Notes under the pieces: model-generated | Database searches by the model: none | Told to the model about the DNA's origin: nothing | The model's input: the letters and a program-made list of their open reading frames with translations, nothing else | Program-made: the position numbers and the translations under genes | Origin: Candidatus Accumulibacter sp. ACC003 | GTDB taxonomy: Bacteria; Pseudomonadota; Gammaproteobacteria; Burkholderiales; Rhodocyclaceae | DNA length: 64,000 nucleotides | Assembly (NCBI RefSeq): GCF_907163085.1 | Contig: NZ_CAJQTX010000005.1 | Location: forward strand, 558,001 to 622,000 | Direction of reading: 5' to 3' | Shown: positions 34,882 through 44,777 of the stretch, one piece after another | Numbering within the stretch: the stretch's first letter is position 1 | Layout of the letters: every line of letters starts with the position of its first letter

Positions 34882-35703
34882 GTGGACCTGCTGCTTCTGC
34901 TGAAAGCCCTGATTCTCGGCATCGTCGAAGGCGTCACCGAGTTCTTGCCCGTTTCGTCGACGGGTCACCTGATCCTTGCGGGTGCTCTGCTCGATTTCAA
35001 CGACGAGCGCGGCAAGCTGTTCGAAATCGTCATCCAGTCGGGCGCCATTCTGGCGGTCTGTTGGGAGTTCCGGGCAAAGATCACACAGGTGCTGCTCGGC
35101 CTGCCGAGTGACCGTGGCGCGCAGCGCTTTGCGCTCAATGTGCTGGTCGCTTTTCTGCCGCTGGCGATCATCGGCCTGCTCTTCGGCAAGGCGATCAAGG
35201 CTTCGCTGTTCAACCCGCCGGTAGTCGCCACGGCGTTTATCGTCGGTGGCCTGATCATCCTCTGGGCCGAGCGCCGCGAGCATCGCGTCCGCGTCGAGTC
35301 GGTCGACGACCTGTCGCTGCTCGACGCCTTCAAGCTCGGCTGCGCGCAGGCGCTGGCGCTGATTCCGGGGACCTCGCGCTCGGGAGCAACGATCATCGGC
35401 GGCCTGTTGTTCGGCCTGTCGCGCCGTGCGGCGACCGAGTTTTCCTTTTTCCTGGCGATTCCGACGCTGATCGGTGCGACGATCTACCAGTTGTACAAGG
35501 AGCGCGCGTTGCTTTCCATCGACGACCTGGGGATGTGGGTCGTCGGTTTTGTCGCCGCCTTCCTCTCGGCGTTCTGGGCGGTGCGTGCGCTGCTGCGCTA
35601 TATCAGCACGCACGACTTCTCGATCTTCGCCTGGTACCGCATCGCTTTCGGCATCGGCATCCTGCTGACCTGGCATTACGGACTGGTTTCCTGGAGCGAC
35701 TGA
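34882..35703 (+). CDS. uppP: Undecaprenyl-diphosphatase (bacitracin-resistance type)
   Basis: A 273-residue polytopic enzyme that dephosphorylates undecaprenyl diphosphate for lipid-carrier recycling. Both signature motifs are present: [18 protein letters not shown] ([12 protein letters not shown]) and [15 protein letters not shown] (PGTSRSG). About eight helices. Start is GTG at 34882, giving [13 protein letters not shown]. It overlaps no gene but is followed by the yqiA-like gene one base later. Confidence 0.96.
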   Translation: MDLLLLLKALILGIVEGVTEFLPVSSTGHLILAGALLDFNDERGKLFEIVIQSGAILAVCWEFRAKITQVLLGLPSDRGAQRFALNVLVAFLPLAIIGLLFGKAIKASLFNPPVVATAFIVGGLIILWAERREHRVRVESVDDLSLLDAFKLGCAQALALIPGTSRSGATIIGGLLFGLSRRAATEFSFFLAIPTLIGATIYQLYKERALLSIDDLGMWVVGFVAAFLSAFWAVRALLRYISTHDFSIFAWYRIAFGIGILLTWHYGLVSWSD

Positions 35704-35704
35704 G

Positions 35705-36277
35705 ATGGCAGACCCCCGCATTATCTATTTGCATGGCTTTTGCTCGTCGCCGGCATCGTGGAAAGCGCGGCTGCTCGGCGAAGCGCTTAACAGCGCTGGC
35801 CTGGCCGATCGCTTTGCCTGCCCGGTGCTGCCGCCGGAGCCGCTGACGGCGATTGCCCGCGTCGAAGCGCTGCTGGCCAGCGACGACGCGACGACGACGC
35901 TGGTCGGTAGTTCGCTCGGCGGCTATTACGCGACCTGGCTGGCCGAGAAGCACGCGCTGCGAGCCGTGCTGATCAACCCGGCGGTGATGACGCCGAGCAT
36001 GCTTGGCCGTCTGGTCGGCGCGCACAGCAACTTCCACAGCGGCGAGCCATTCGAGTTCACCGCCGCGCACTTCGAACAACTGCGAACGCTCGCCACGGGG
36101 CGCGTGACGCCCGCGCGCTACCTGCTGCTGGCCGAGACCGGCGACGAAGTCCTCGATTACCGTGACGCCGTCGCGCACTACGCCGGCAGCCGCCAGTTGA
36201 TCATCGAGGGCGGTAATCACAGCTTCACCCGCTTCCCCGAGTTCCTGCCGCAAATCATTGAATTCTGTGGGTTATAA
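35705..36277 (+). CDS. YqiA/UPF0227-type esterase
   Basis: A 190-residue alpha/beta hydrolase. The oxyanion loop is YLHGFCSSPASWKA, the nucleophile elbow LVGSSLGGYYATWLA with the Ser, and the catalytic His in GGNHSFTRFPEFL near the end. Short-chain acyl esters are the known substrates of the family. It follows uppP immediately and precedes the RNase gene by eight bases, so the three form an operon. Confidence 0.88.
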   Translation: MADPRIIYLHGFCSSPASWKARLLGEALNSAGLADRFACPVLPPEPLTAIARVEALLASDDATTTLVGSSLGGYYATWLAEKHALRAVLINPAVMTPSMLGRLVGAHSNFHSGEPFEFTAAHFEQLRTLATGRVTPARYLLLAETGDEVLDYRDAVAHYAGSRQLIIEGGNHSFTRFPEFLPQIIEFCGL

Positions 36278-36285
36278 TCGTACCG

Positions 36286-38199
36286 ATGCATGTTCTATTT
36301 GAAGAAGACGGGGCCTTCCGTACAGCCACCATTCTGACCGACAACGACACCTCGCTGCAGGTCGAGACGGCCTCCGGGAAGCGCAGCAAGATCAAGTCGG
36401 CGAACGTCCTCTTGCGCTACAGCGAGCCGTCGCCGGCCGTTCTGCTCGATCAGGCCGAAGCGCTGGCCGGCGGCATCGAGCACGATTTCCTCTGGGAATG
36501 CCTGGCTGACGACGAGTTCTCTTTCGCCGATTTTGCCAGCGAGTACTTCGGTCACGTCGCCTCGCCGGTCGAAGCGTCGGCGTTGCTGCTGGCGCTGCAC
36601 GCGGCGCCCATGTACTTTCATCGCAAAGGCAAGGGCCGCTTTCGCCGCGCCCCGGCCGATATCCTCCAGGCCGCTCTCGCCGGCCTCGAAAAGAAGCGCC
36701 AGCAAGCACTGACCATCGCCCGCATGATCGGCGAACTCAAGGCGTCTTCGCTGCCGGCAGAGTTTCGGCCGATCATCGCGCAACTGCTCTACAAGCCCGA
36801 TCGCAACCGCAGCGAGACCAAGGCGCTCGAAGCGGCGTGTAGCGAAACGGGCCAGTCGGCGCCGCAGTTGCTGCAACAATGCGGCGCCTTCCGCTCGGCA
36901 TACGATTATCACCTGCAGCGCTTTCTGGTCGACTACTTCCCGCATGGCACCGCTTTCGCGGCGACTGAAACACCGCGGCTGCCAACGGGCCTGCGACGTG
37001 CCGACGTGCGCGCTTTTTCAATCGACGACGCGGCGACGACCGAAATCGACGACGCCTTCTCGGTGCAGGCCTTGCCCGGTCTCGGCTGGCAAATCGGCAT
37101 CCACATTGCGGCGCCGTCGCTGGGCATTGCGCCGGGGTCACCGCTGGACCAGATTGCGCGCCAGCGCCTGTCGACGGTCTACCTGCCGGGCAGCAAGATC
37201 ACCATGATGCCGGACCGCGTGGTGGACTGCTTCACTCTGAGCAGTGGCCGCGACTGCGCCGCCATCTCGCTGTACCTGACGGTGACCCCCGACTTCGAGA
37301 TCACGGCTCACGAATCACGTGTCGAAATCGTTCCGATCGTCGCCAACCTGCGCCATCACGACGTCGAACCCTTGTTCAACGAGCGAACGATTGCCGCCGG
37401 ACTGCCCGAGTTCGCTTTTCGCGACGAGTTGATGACCCTTTGGCAGCTGGCCAATTCCTGCGAAGGGCGGCGCGGTAAACCCTCGGCGATGCAGAGTAAT
37501 CACGACTACAACTTCAGGATCGACGGCGATCTCGCCAATCCCGAGGCGTGCCGTGTCGACATCAGCGCCCGTCGCCGGGGTAGCCCGCTCGACAAGCTGG
37601 TCGCCGAGCTGATGATCGTCGCCAACAGCACCTGGGGTGGTCTGCTGGCCAGCAAGGGGGTGACCGCGATCTACCGCATTCAGTCCGGTGGCAAGGTGCG
37701 GATGAGCACTTCGCCGCAGGCGCACGAAGGTCTTGGCGTCAAAGAATACGCGTGGGCGTCGTCGCCGCTACGCCGCTACGTGGACCTGATCAACCAGTGG
37801 CAGCTGGTCGCTTTTCTGGACGGTGATACGCCACCCTTTGCCGCGCGCTCGGAGACGCTGTTTGCCGCGCTGCGCGACTTCGAGTTGACCTATGCCGCCT
37901 ACGCCGAATTCCAGCGCAGCATGGAACGTTACTGGTGCCTGCGTTACCTGCGTCAGCAGGGCGCCGAAACGATCAAGGCGACGATCATCGGTCGTGACAA
38001 TCTGGCACGGCTGGACGGCCTGCCGCTGGTGCAGCGAGTGCCGTCGGCGCCCGAACTCAAGCCCGGTCAGGAGATCGTGTTGGGCATCGAGTCGATCGAT
38101 TATCTGACGCTCGAACTCACTTGTCGTTATCTCGAAACGATCGTCCCGACAACGCTCGCTGAAGAGGCCGGCGATGGCTTGCTGGAGGCGATCGATTGA
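36286..38199 (+). CDS. RNB-domain exoribonuclease (RNase II/R family)
   Basis: A 637-residue 3'-5' exoribonuclease. The catalytic acidic cluster appears as SIDDAATTEIDDAFSV (about residues 247-262), followed by LPGSKITMMPDRVVDCFTLSSG and, later, PLRRYVDLINQWQLVAFL, standard RNB motifs. The N-terminal region is not a typical cold-shock domain, and the C-terminal S1 domain looks degenerate, so it belongs to the shorter beta-proteobacterial branch and not to canonical RNase R. It overlaps the TonB-like gene by 26 bases. Confidence 0.88.
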   Translation: MHVLFEEDGAFRTATILTDNDTSLQVETASGKRSKIKSANVLLRYSEPSPAVLLDQAEALAGGIEHDFLWECLADDEFSFADFASEYFGHVASPVEASALLLALHAAPMYFHRKGKGRFRRAPADILQAALAGLEKKRQQALTIARMIGELKASSLPAEFRPIIAQLLYKPDRNRSETKALEAACSETGQSAPQLLQQCGAFRSAYDYHLQRFLVDYFPHGTAFAATETPRLPTGLRRADVRAFSIDDAATTEIDDAFSVQALPGLGWQIGIHIAAPSLGIAPGSPLDQIARQRLSTVYLPGSKITMMPDRVVDCFTLSSGRDCAAISLYLTVTPDFEITAHESRVEIVPIVANLRHHDVEPLFNERTIAAGLPEFAFRDELMTLWQLANSCEGRRGKPSAMQSNHDYNFRIDGDLANPEACRVDISARRRGSPLDKLVAELMIVANSTWGGLLASKGVTAIYRIQSGGKVRMSTSPQAHEGLGVKEYAWASSPLRRYVDLINQWQLVAFLDGDTPPFAARSETLFAALRDFELTYAAYAEFQRSMERYWCLRYLRQQGAETIKATIIGRDNLARLDGLPLVQRVPSAPELKPGQEIVLGIESIDYLTLELTCRYLETIVPTTLAEEAGDGLLEAID

Positions 38200-39085
38200 G
38201 GTGAACGCCAGCTTGCGTGATCGCTCCCAAGCCCCGCTCGCCGCGCGCAATCTGTGGCTGGCGTTGGCTGTCTCGCTACTGGCGCACGCTTTGCTCCTGT
38301 CCCTGCATTTCAGCTTCCCTGATGCCGCGCGCGCCGTCCAGGACCGGGCACTCGAGATCATCCTGGTCAATAGCCGCTCGGCCAGGAAGCCTGCCGAAGC
38401 GCAAGCGCTGGCACAAACGAATGTCGACGGCGGTGGCAACACCGAGCAGGAACATATCGCAACGACGCCCTTGCCGTCGGCGCCGATCGAGCACGGTGGC
38501 GACGACCTCGAACACTCGCAGCGGCGCGTCCAGGAACTCGAAGCGCGGCAGCAGCGACTGGCCACGCAGGCGCGCAGCCGGACGGTGGTCGCGCCAACGC
38601 CCGAAAAGCAAGCGCAGCCGGTGCCTGTGCCCAGTGTCAGCGGCGTCGATCTGGCGTCCAGCGCGCTGGCCATGGCACGCCTCGAAGGCGCGATCGGCAA
38701 GGAACTCGACGACTACAACAAGCGACCACGCAAGAAGTTCATTGGCACGCGCGCCGACGAATACCGCTTCGCGCGCTACGTCGAAGAGTGGCGGAGCAAG
38801 GTCGAACGCGTCGGCACGCTCAATTACCCCGAGGCGGCCAGGGGCAAGCTTTACGGAACGCTGGTCCTGACGGTGACGCTGAAGAGCGATGGATCGGTGC
38901 TCAGCGTTGAAATCAATCGCTCGTCAGGTCACCAGGTCCTCGACGACGCGGCGCGCCGGATCGTCGCCATGGCGGCGCCGTTCGCCGACTTTCCGCCGAC
39001 GATTCGCAACGATACCGATCTCTTGGTGATTACCCGCAGCTGGCGGTTCACGCAGCGAGACAGTCTCGAAACCAAGGCCCGCTGA
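38174..39085 (+). CDS. TonB-like energy transducer
   Basis: A 303-residue protein with an N-terminal helix ([20 protein letters not shown]), a long periplasmic linker with coiled-coil character ([18 protein letters not shown]) and a C-terminal TonB domain: [41 protein letters not shown] and [20 protein letters not shown]. There is no ExbB/ExbD nearby. Start is ambiguous: ATG 38174 (GAAGAGG upstream, overlaps the RNase gene) or GTG 38201 (GGAGG upstream). It sits in the conserved RNase-tonB-aroE-mtgA order. Confidence 0.85.
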   Translation: MACWRRSIEVNASLRDRSQAPLAARNLWLALAVSLLAHALLLSLHFSFPDAARAVQDRALEIILVNSRSARKPAEAQALAQTNVDGGGNTEQEHIATTPLPSAPIEHGGDDLEHSQRRVQELEARQQRLATQARSRTVVAPTPEKQAQPVPVPSVSGVDLASSALAMARLEGAIGKELDDYNKRPRKKFIGTRADEYRFARYVEEWRSKVERVGTLNYPEAARGKLYGTLVLTVTLKSDGSVLSVEINRSSGHQVLDDAARRIVAMAAPFADFPPTIRNDTDLLVITRSWRFTQRDSLETKAR

Positions 39086-39089
39086 AATC

Positions 39090-39938
39090 ATGAGTGACCA
39101 CTACGCGGTCTTCGGCAATCCGGTTGCGCACAGCAAGTCGCCGGCCATCCATCAGGCTTTCGCTGCCCAGTGCCGGCAGCAGATCAGCTACCAGGCGATC
39201 CTCGCACCCAGCGATGGCTTTGCGGCCAGCGTCCGCCGCTTTGTCGCCGCCGGCGGCCGCGGGGCCAACGTCACCGTGCCGTTCAAGGAAGAGGCTTACC
39301 TTCTGGCAACGCGCCTGACAAGCCGGGCGGCCGCTGCCGGGGCGGTCAATACGCTGCTTTTCGAAGGCCATGAGGCACTCGGTGACAACACCGACGGCGC
39401 CGGCCTGCTGCGTGATCTGACACACAACCTGTCATTCTCGATCGCTGGCCAGCGCGTTTTACTGCTCGGCGCCGGCGGCGCCGCGCGCGGCGTCGTCGCG
39501 CCCTTGCTCGAGGCCGCGCCGGCGGCACTGTTCATCGCCAACCGCAGCGCCAAGCGGGCGGACGATCTCGTGCAGCGCTTTGCCGGCCTGGCGGCACTTT
39601 CTGAACTCGCTGGCGGCGGCTATCCGGCGCTGGCCGGTCATTCCTTCGATCTGGTGATCAACGCCACGTCGGCCAGCCTGAGCGGCGAACTGCCGCCTTT
39701 GCCGGCAGCTGTCGTCGCCTCCGGCGGCCTGGCCTACGACATGATGTACGGCTGCGGTGAGACGCCTTTTCTCGCCTTTGCCCGGCAACACGGCGCGGCA
39801 CGCCTGGCCGATGGCCTCGGCATGCTGGTCGAACAGGCGGCCGAAGCGTTTCATCTCTGGCGCGGTGTCCGCCCCGACAGCGCGCCGGTGATCGCCATGC
39901 TGCGCAGCGCGGCACCGGGCCCAGCGGCGCGACGATGA
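39090..39938 (+). CDS. aroE: Shikimate dehydrogenase
   Basis: A 282-residue NADPH enzyme reducing 3-dehydroshikimate. Substrate-site motifs are [20 protein letters not shown] and [16 protein letters not shown] (with the catalytic Lys), then [12 protein letters not shown]; the cofactor loop is [32 protein letters not shown] and AYDMMYG complete the pattern. It starts four bases after the TonB-like stop and its own stop overlaps mtgA (ATGA). Confidence 0.96.
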   Translation: MSDHYAVFGNPVAHSKSPAIHQAFAAQCRQQISYQAILAPSDGFAASVRRFVAAGGRGANVTVPFKEEAYLLATRLTSRAAAAGAVNTLLFEGHEALGDNTDGAGLLRDLTHNLSFSIAGQRVLLLGAGGAARGVVAPLLEAAPAALFIANRSAKRADDLVQRFAGLAALSELAGGGYPALAGHSFDLVINATSASLSGELPPLPAAVVASGGLAYDMMYGCGETPFLAFARQHGAARLADGLGMLVEQAAEAFHLWRGVRPDSAPVIAMLRSAAPGPAARR

Positions 39939-40630
39939 GCCGCCTCGGCGCCTGGCTGAAGAGGCTGCTTCTCGGTCTGCTGGCGCTGCTGCTGCTCTAT
40001 CAGTTCTGGCTGTTCGCCTGGGTGTTGTGGTGGAACTGGGTCAATCCCGAGCAAACGCGCTTCATGAGCATTCGTCTCGCCGAGCTGCGGGTCAAGGATC
40101 CGCAGGCGCAACTGCAGCACCGCTGGCTTGCTTACCCACTAATCTCGGGACAGCTCAAGCGCGCGGTCATCGCTGCCGAAGACGCCAAGTTCGTCGATCA
40201 CGAGGGCTTCGACTGGGAAGGCATCCAGAAAGCGATCGAAAAGAACCAGCAAAGAGGACGAATTGTCGCCGGCGGTTCGACGATCTCGCAGCAACTCGCC
40301 AAGAATCTCTTTCTGACGCCGGCGAAAACACCGTGGCGCAAGGGTGAGGAGGCGATCATCACGTTGATGCTGGAAACCGTCTGGAGCAAGCAGCGGATCC
40401 TCGAGGTGTACCTGAACGTCATCGAATGGGGCAACGGCGTCTTCGGCGCCGAGGCTGCCGCGCGCCACTACTATGGCATTTCGGCGGCACAGCTGTCGGC
40501 CGAACAGGCGGCACGGCTGGCCGGCATGGTCCCCAGCCCACGCTTCTATGACCGCAACCGCAATGCCCCCGGGCTGGCCAGGAAGACGGCGATCATTGTG
40601 GCGCGGATGCGCTCCGCTGACCTTCCCTGA
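39935..40630 (+). CDS. mtgA: Monofunctional biosynthetic peptidoglycan transglycosylase
   Basis: A 231-residue GT51 enzyme that polymerises lipid II glycan chains. One N-terminal helix ([19 protein letters not shown]) anchors it. Catalytic Glu is in [15 protein letters not shown], and [15 protein letters not shown] and [19 protein letters not shown] are standard GT51 motifs. Coupled to aroE by a four-base overlap, as often seen in Rhodocyclales. Confidence 0.96.
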   Translation: MSRLGAWLKRLLLGLLALLLLYQFWLFAWVLWWNWVNPEQTRFMSIRLAELRVKDPQAQLQHRWLAYPLISGQLKRAVIAAEDAKFVDHEGFDWEGIQKAIEKNQQRGRIVAGGSTISQQLAKNLFLTPAKTPWRKGEEAIITLMLETVWSKQRILEVYLNVIEWGNGVFGAEAAARHYYGISAAQLSAEQAARLAGMVPSPRFYDRNRNAPGLARKTAIIVARMRSADLP

Positions 40631-40762
40631 ACCTGAAACGTGCGCCAGCCGCTGTCGTTGGCCGACAGATGGCGACCTTGCGGCGATCCTGGGATACTAT
40701 CGGCATCTGGTCGATGCCGCGCCGGGTCCTTTCCGGAAATACCTTCAAGGAGTGATCAAACC

Positions 40763-41287
40763 ATGAAGTTTCGCACGCTGTTCCTGCTGTTCATCCTCGG
40801 CGCCACAGCCGGTTTTTCAGCGCTCAACTGGGATGCCTTCGTTACCCCGACGACGCTATCGGTAGGGGTGACCGACGTCCAGGCGCCGATCGGCGTAATC
40901 ATGCTCGGCGTGGTCAGCTTCCTGACGGCGTATTTCCTGGTCTTCGTGATCTACGTTCAGGCCTCGGCGCTGTTCGATTCGCGGCGTCATGCACAGGAGC
41001 TACAGGCCAACCGCGAACTCGCCGACAAGGCCGAGGCTTCGCGCTTCACCGAATTGCGCAGCTTTATCACCACCGAACTGCAGCAACTCGCCAGGCAGCG
41101 CGAGAACGCGGGTTCGTCGGCGACCGACAATTCGGCGACGCTGGCCAGGCTCGATCGCGTCGAGAAAGAGCTGCTGGGCGCTGTCGAGCAGTCCGCGAGC
41201 AACCTCGCCGCCACTCTTGGCACGATCGAGGATCGTCTCGAGCGGACCGAGCGCGCGCTGCTTCCCGCCGCGACGACTCGCTCCTGA
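40763..41287 (+). CDS. LapA-like membrane protein with coiled coil
   Basis: A 174-residue protein with two N-terminal helices (FLLFILGATAGFSALNW and APIGVIMLGVVSFLTAYFLVFVIYV), the LapA/DUF1049 hairpin, followed by a long charged coiled coil (AQELQANRELADKAEASRF and LERTERALL). AAGGAG precedes the ATG at 40763. Function unknown; an envelope-organising role would fit. An in-frame upstream extension to 40640 is rejected for lack of a start signal. Confidence 0.7.
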   Translation: MKFRTLFLLFILGATAGFSALNWDAFVTPTTLSVGVTDVQAPIGVIMLGVVSFLTAYFLVFVIYVQASALFDSRRHAQELQANRELADKAEASRFTELRSFITTELQQLARQRENAGSSATDNSATLARLDRVEKELLGAVEQSASNLAATLGTIEDRLERTERALLPAATTRS

Positions 41288-41468
41288 TCGCTTCAGCGCC
41301 GCCTTGGCGGGACAGCATCGACCAGCCAAGGGCGTTCTCGCGCTGCCGCCGACTGCGCTCCTGGCCGCCGTGGCGGCCCCAGCAAACCCCCGCTGGTCGA
41401 CACCAGGCCACGGCTGAAGCCAGCGAAAAGCACCGCTACACCCGCCGGCGCAGGTCTCGCCGCGCCGA

Positions 41469-42275
41469 TCAGCGCCAGAACTTGCCGCAGAAACCGAGAA
41501 AACGGTAGGGCGTGGCGGGGACTCGCGGCGACGCCCCCGCTGCTTCCAGGGTCACGCCGAGGCGAGTCACCCCCGACAAGAGCTTCTCGGAGGGTGCAGC
41601 CAGTTCCAGGCGGACGCTCTGACCGCGCGGTAGAGCGCCCAGCGCTATCGGCGTGCCACCATCGGCGGGCAATCCCCAGAGATACAGGACGCTGCCGTCG
41701 GGAAAGTCCTCCGGCTGCAGGAGCTTGATGTCGGCGACGCGGCCCTGCCGCAGGCTGCTGACCAGCATGCCGGCGTGGCCCGCTTGATCGGCAAGGACGC
41801 CGACGTAGCTGGCGGGCAGTTGCGGCGCGTTCAGCGCCGCCGGCGACGATGGCGACGGCGAGCTTGCCGGCGGCGCGATCATGACGCCCAGCACGAGGCC
41901 GCTGGCGAGTCCGGCGAATGCCCAGCCGACGCCCCGCGCCAGACCCGTGCCCGCTCTGCTGTCCGCTCGGCTGCCCACTTCCTCGCGGGCACGCGCGCCA
42001 CCGAAAAACCTGCGCCAGTCGCTGCCGGGTGTCGGCGGCGCGGCTGCGAAACCCAGGCGCTGCTCGACGCGCGTCCACAGCGCATCGGACGGTGCCTGCG
42101 GCGGCAGCGCCAGCGCCAGGGGCGCATAGCGCGCCACCTGCTCGTCCACCCGCTCCTGCAAGGCAGAATCGTGCGCCATCAGACGCTCGAGTCGCGCACG
42201 CGCACGCCGGGTCAGCAAGCCCAGGGCGTAGGCCGTGGCCAGATGGCGCCGCAAGGCCGGGTTCTGGTAACGCAT
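41469..42275 (-). CDS. RskA-type anti-sigma factor
   Basis: A 268-residue protein: a cytoplasmic N-terminal segment RYQNPALRRHLATAYALGLLTRRARARLERLM typical of anti-sigma factors, one helix (GVGWAFAGLASGLVLGVMI) and a periplasmic RskA-like beta-domain (VADIKLLQPEDFPDGSVLYLWGLPADGGTPIALGAL). It should bind and inhibit the ECF sigma factor encoded two bases upstream. Last gene of the five-gene amyloid-like operon; its periplasmic domain may sense envelope or fibre assembly status. Confidence 0.88.
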   Translation of the reverse strand: MRYQNPALRRHLATAYALGLLTRRARARLERLMAHDSALQERVDEQVARYAPLALALPPQAPSDALWTRVEQRLGFAAAPPTPGSDWRRFFGGARAREEVGSRADSRAGTGLARGVGWAFAGLASGLVLGVMIAPPASSPSPSSPAALNAPQLPASYVGVLADQAGHAGMLVSSLRQGRVADIKLLQPEDFPDGSVLYLWGLPADGGTPIALGALPRGQSVRLELAAPSEKLLSGVTRLGVTLEAAGASPRVPATPYRFLGFCGKFWR

Positions 42276-42277
42276 GC

Positions 42278-42841
42278 TCAGTGCTCCATGCAGGTCTGCA
42301 AGCGCAGCACACTGCGCCGGATCCAGGCCTTGATCGTGCCCAGCGGCTGCGCCAGCCGCTCGGCCAGCTGACGATGGCTATGGCCGCCATAGTAGGCGAG
42401 CAGCAGCACCTGCCGCCGGTCCTCGTCAAGTTCGCCGAGGCAGTGTTTGAGACGCTCGTCCTCGCAGCGCTGCAGCAGTGCCTCTTCGGGCGTCAGGCCG
42501 TCACTCGGGGCGTCTTCAACGACGCTGGCGCCCTGCGCATCGCGACGCTCGAGCGGCAAATGGGTCGGCCGGGCACGGGCGATGTCGAGAGCCTTGTTGC
42601 GCACCAGCGTAGTCAGCCAGGCCAGTGCCGGAGCACGCTCGGGACGGTAGCGCCCGGCGTGATGCCAGAGCGCCAGATACGCCTCCTGCAGGGCGTCCTC
42701 GGCCAGCGAGCGGTCGCCAAGCAGGCGCAGGGCGATCGGAAACAAGCGCGCCGAACTGGCCTCGTACGCCGCCCGCAGAGCCTCACGGTCACCCAGCGCG
42801 ATGCGGCCGATCAAGCCCTCCAGGGTAAGTGCCTGGCTCAC
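42278..42841 (-). CDS. ECF-type RNA polymerase sigma factor
   Basis: A 187-residue sigma-70 family member with region 2 (SARLFPIALRLLGDRSLAEDALQEAYLALW) and region 4 (LLLAYYGGHSHRQLAERLAQPLGTIKAWIRRSVLRL). The GTG start overlaps the stop of the lipoprotein gene (GTGA), so its synthesis is coupled to that of the secretion-pore candidate. The cognate anti-sigma factor follows two bases later. It likely autoregulates this operon. Confidence 0.92.
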   Translation of the reverse strand: MSQALTLEGLIGRIALGDREALRAAYEASSARLFPIALRLLGDRSLAEDALQEAYLALWHHAGRYRPERAPALAWLTTLVRNKALDIARARPTHLPLERRDAQGASVVEDAPSDGLTPEEALLQRCEDERLKHCLGELDEDRRQVLLLAYYGGHSHRQLAERLAQPLGTIKAWIRRSVLRLQTCMEH

Positions 42842-44340
42842 CGACGGGCGGTCTTCTTCAGGCTGACGCTGGCCGTGGCCACCGTTTCGCCGGCTACGCC
42901 TTCGAGAATCTGGTGCACGTCGGCGAAGTCGCGGACCGCCTTGAGATCGTGGAAATCGCCCCAGCGCAAGGCCGCCGGAATGTCGTTGTAGATCTCGCGC
43001 GCGGTGGCGAAGCAGGCCACCGGCACGCTGTCGCTGTCGCCAGGCAGCAACTTGAAGCCCTGCCTGCCGGGCAAGAGCAGCGGCACGCCCGGATCGACCC
43101 GTGGATCGCTGACGAAGCGGTTCGGGAAAATCCGCTGCAACTTGCCTGCCGCCGTCTGCGCGTAGCAGTAGACGTAGGCCGGCGCGCTGGTCAGCACCTT
43201 GAACGCGAGGCCACCGTCCGGGCCGTCCGCCGCGGCGGATTGCAGCTCGATCCCGATGCGCGGCGCTGCGGCGGCGGGCGCTGTCGGAGCGCTCCGCGTG
43301 GCAGCGCCGAAAGGCTGCGCCGGGAAGGGGCCGGCCAGGAAGCGCGTGAAGAACGCCAGATCGACGTTCGGCGCGCCCCCCATGCCGACTGCGCTGCGGT
43401 AGGCGGCAACGGCCTGACGCAAGGCCGGCGTCACCGTGCCGTCGGCCGGTCCGTCGTAAAAGCCGCGATTGCGCAACTGCGCCTGGAAGTACGGCGTCAG
43501 CTCACCGGCGCGCTCCATGCCAACGAACCAGTCTTCGATCTCGTTGGCGACTTCCGGATTGTCGACGTCGGCGCCGACGCAACTCCAGTAGGGAAGCTTG
43601 AGCAGTCGCCCGAAAAGTTCGACCGACGACAGCTCGACCATGTTGCGCAGCGCCTGCGCGGTGCCGTCGCTACGCTGAAAAGAAGTGCTGAAGTTGATTC
43701 CCACCTTGTTGAAGGTCGCTTGCGAGTCGAGCGCGTCGCCCTCCTTGGTGATCGTCGTCAGGTTCTTCGACACCACCCCGGGAACCAGCGCCAGGCGATC
43801 GGTATCGGCCATCGCCACATCGAGCCCGAGGACGTTGAACTGACGGCTGGCCGAGGCGCCCAGCCCGAGCAGGTTGGCGAGCGAAACGCCGGAATCGGCC
43901 TGACGCTTGACGACGCCTTCGTCGAGTTGCGTGACCGAGCCGCGCAAGCTGAAACGCGGCACGACGGCAAAGGCGCTGCGCTTCTGCGCATTGGCGAGAA
44001 AAGCGACGGTGTTGTTGGCGTCCTTGCCGAAAGCGATCACCTCGATGGCCCGGCTTCGACGCGTTTGGTCGGAAAGCGCCGACATCATCATGTCGCGGGT
44101 GCCGGCGTTCACTTTCTTCGTCGAGTCGTCGAGGTCCTCGAGAAGCACGCTGACGTCACGCACACCGTAGCCGATGTACAGCTTGTCCATGCAGCGCAAT
44201 GCCTCCGAGAAGTTGGTGACATTGCGCTGCGGTACCGTATCCGGGGGCTTGACGGCGGTGCGCACATCCTGGCTTTTGGGCGGTAGCGGCGAGCATGCAG
44301 TGAGCACGGCAGCAAGCAGGCAGATCGATTTATGGGTCAT
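42838..44340 (-). CDS. CsgG-like outer-membrane lipoprotein with peptidoglycan-binding-like and DUF4384-like regions
   Basis: A 500-residue lipoprotein (CLLAAVLTACSPL, Cys16). Residues about 45-260 follow the CsgG curli-pore pattern: VLLEDLDDSTKKVNAGTRDM, a block with FSLRGSVTQLDEG, then LGLDVAMADTDRL and VVSKNLTTITKEG, ending ALRNMVELSSVELFGRLL. About residues 300-345 resemble a peptidoglycan-binding repeat (YFQAQLRNRGFYDGPADGTV). The C-terminal part (from about 370) reads as DUF4384, with APAYVYCYAQTAAGKLQRIFPN. Such a protein could form the secretion channel and attach it to the wall. The ATG at 44340 puts the lipobox at the N-terminus. Precise domain limits are by eye. Confidence 0.75.
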   Translation of the reverse strand: MTHKSICLLAAVLTACSPLPPKSQDVRTAVKPPDTVPQRNVTNFSEALRCMDKLYIGYGVRDVSVLLEDLDDSTKKVNAGTRDMMMSALSDQTRRSRAIEVIAFGKDANNTVAFLANAQKRSAFAVVPRFSLRGSVTQLDEGVVKRQADSGVSLANLLGLGASASRQFNVLGLDVAMADTDRLALVPGVVSKNLTTITKEGDALDSQATFNKVGINFSTSFQRSDGTAQALRNMVELSSVELFGRLLKLPYWSCVGADVDNPEVANEIEDWFVGMERAGELTPYFQAQLRNRGFYDGPADGTVTPALRQAVAAYRSAVGMGGAPNVDLAFFTRFLAGPFPAQPFGAATRSAPTAPAAAAPRIGIELQSAAADGPDGGLAFKVLTSAPAYVYCYAQTAAGKLQRIFPNRFVSDPRVDPGVPLLLPGRQGFKLLPGDSDSVPVACFATAREIYNDIPAALRWGDFHDLKAVRDFADVHQILEGVAGETVATASVSLKKTARR

Positions 44341-44362
44341 GGTCGTGGAATGGCCTGGGTTT

Positions 44363-44728
44363 TTAGCGACAGTTGTTGCCTGCCTGGATGATGTCACCGG
44401 TGATGATGACCGTGGTTTCGCGGCGCGCCGAGGTGCCGATTTTCTTGTCGTCCTCGAAGACATTGCCGACGGCAATCGTGCAGCCGTTGTCGAGTCGTGT
44501 CAGAGCCGCCGCGCTGCCGGCCCTGGCGCCGGCGCCAGGGCCGTCGCGGTCACCATCACCACGATCGAGCCGGTTACGGGCGCGCTCCGAAGCCTGCGCC
44601 GCCTGGTCGCTTTTCGAACGCGCGATGCGCGCATTGATGTCATCGGACAGTTCCGGCGTCCCGGCCAGGCTTGGCAGGACCGGCAGCGCCAGTCCGGCAG
44701 CGAACAACAAGGCGAAAAATTTCGGCAT
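44363..44728 (-). CDS. Small secreted protein sharing the amyloid repeat motif (nucleator candidate)
   Basis: A 121-residue protein: signal peptide (MPKFFALLFAAGLALPVLPSLAG), a charged Arg/Asp/Gly-rich middle (DRGDGDRDGPGAGARAG), and a C-terminal segment with CTIAVGNV, a spacer, and TVIITGDIIQAGNNC. This matches the strand pattern of the large repeat protein (I-x-V-G-x-V ... T-x-V-x-x-x-G-x-I-x-Q), once, bracketed by two Cys. Its position between the repeat protein and the CsgG-like gene recalls CsgB, the curli nucleator, but that role is inferred. Confidence 0.65.
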   Translation of the reverse strand: MPKFFALLFAAGLALPVLPSLAGTPELSDDINARIARSKSDQAAQASERARNRLDRGDGDRDGPGAGARAGSAAALTRLDNGCTIAVGNVFEDDKKIGTSARRETTVIITGDIIQAGNNCR

Positions 44729-44777
44729 GGCCTCTGACTCCCTTTTCTTTCCGGTTCATTGCTGTACGTTCGGGCGC

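Noticed and set aside
36273-36278. TATAAT as a promoter for the RNase gene
   Set aside because: It spans the end of the yqiA-like gene and has no -35 at proper spacing; the genes look co-transcribed.
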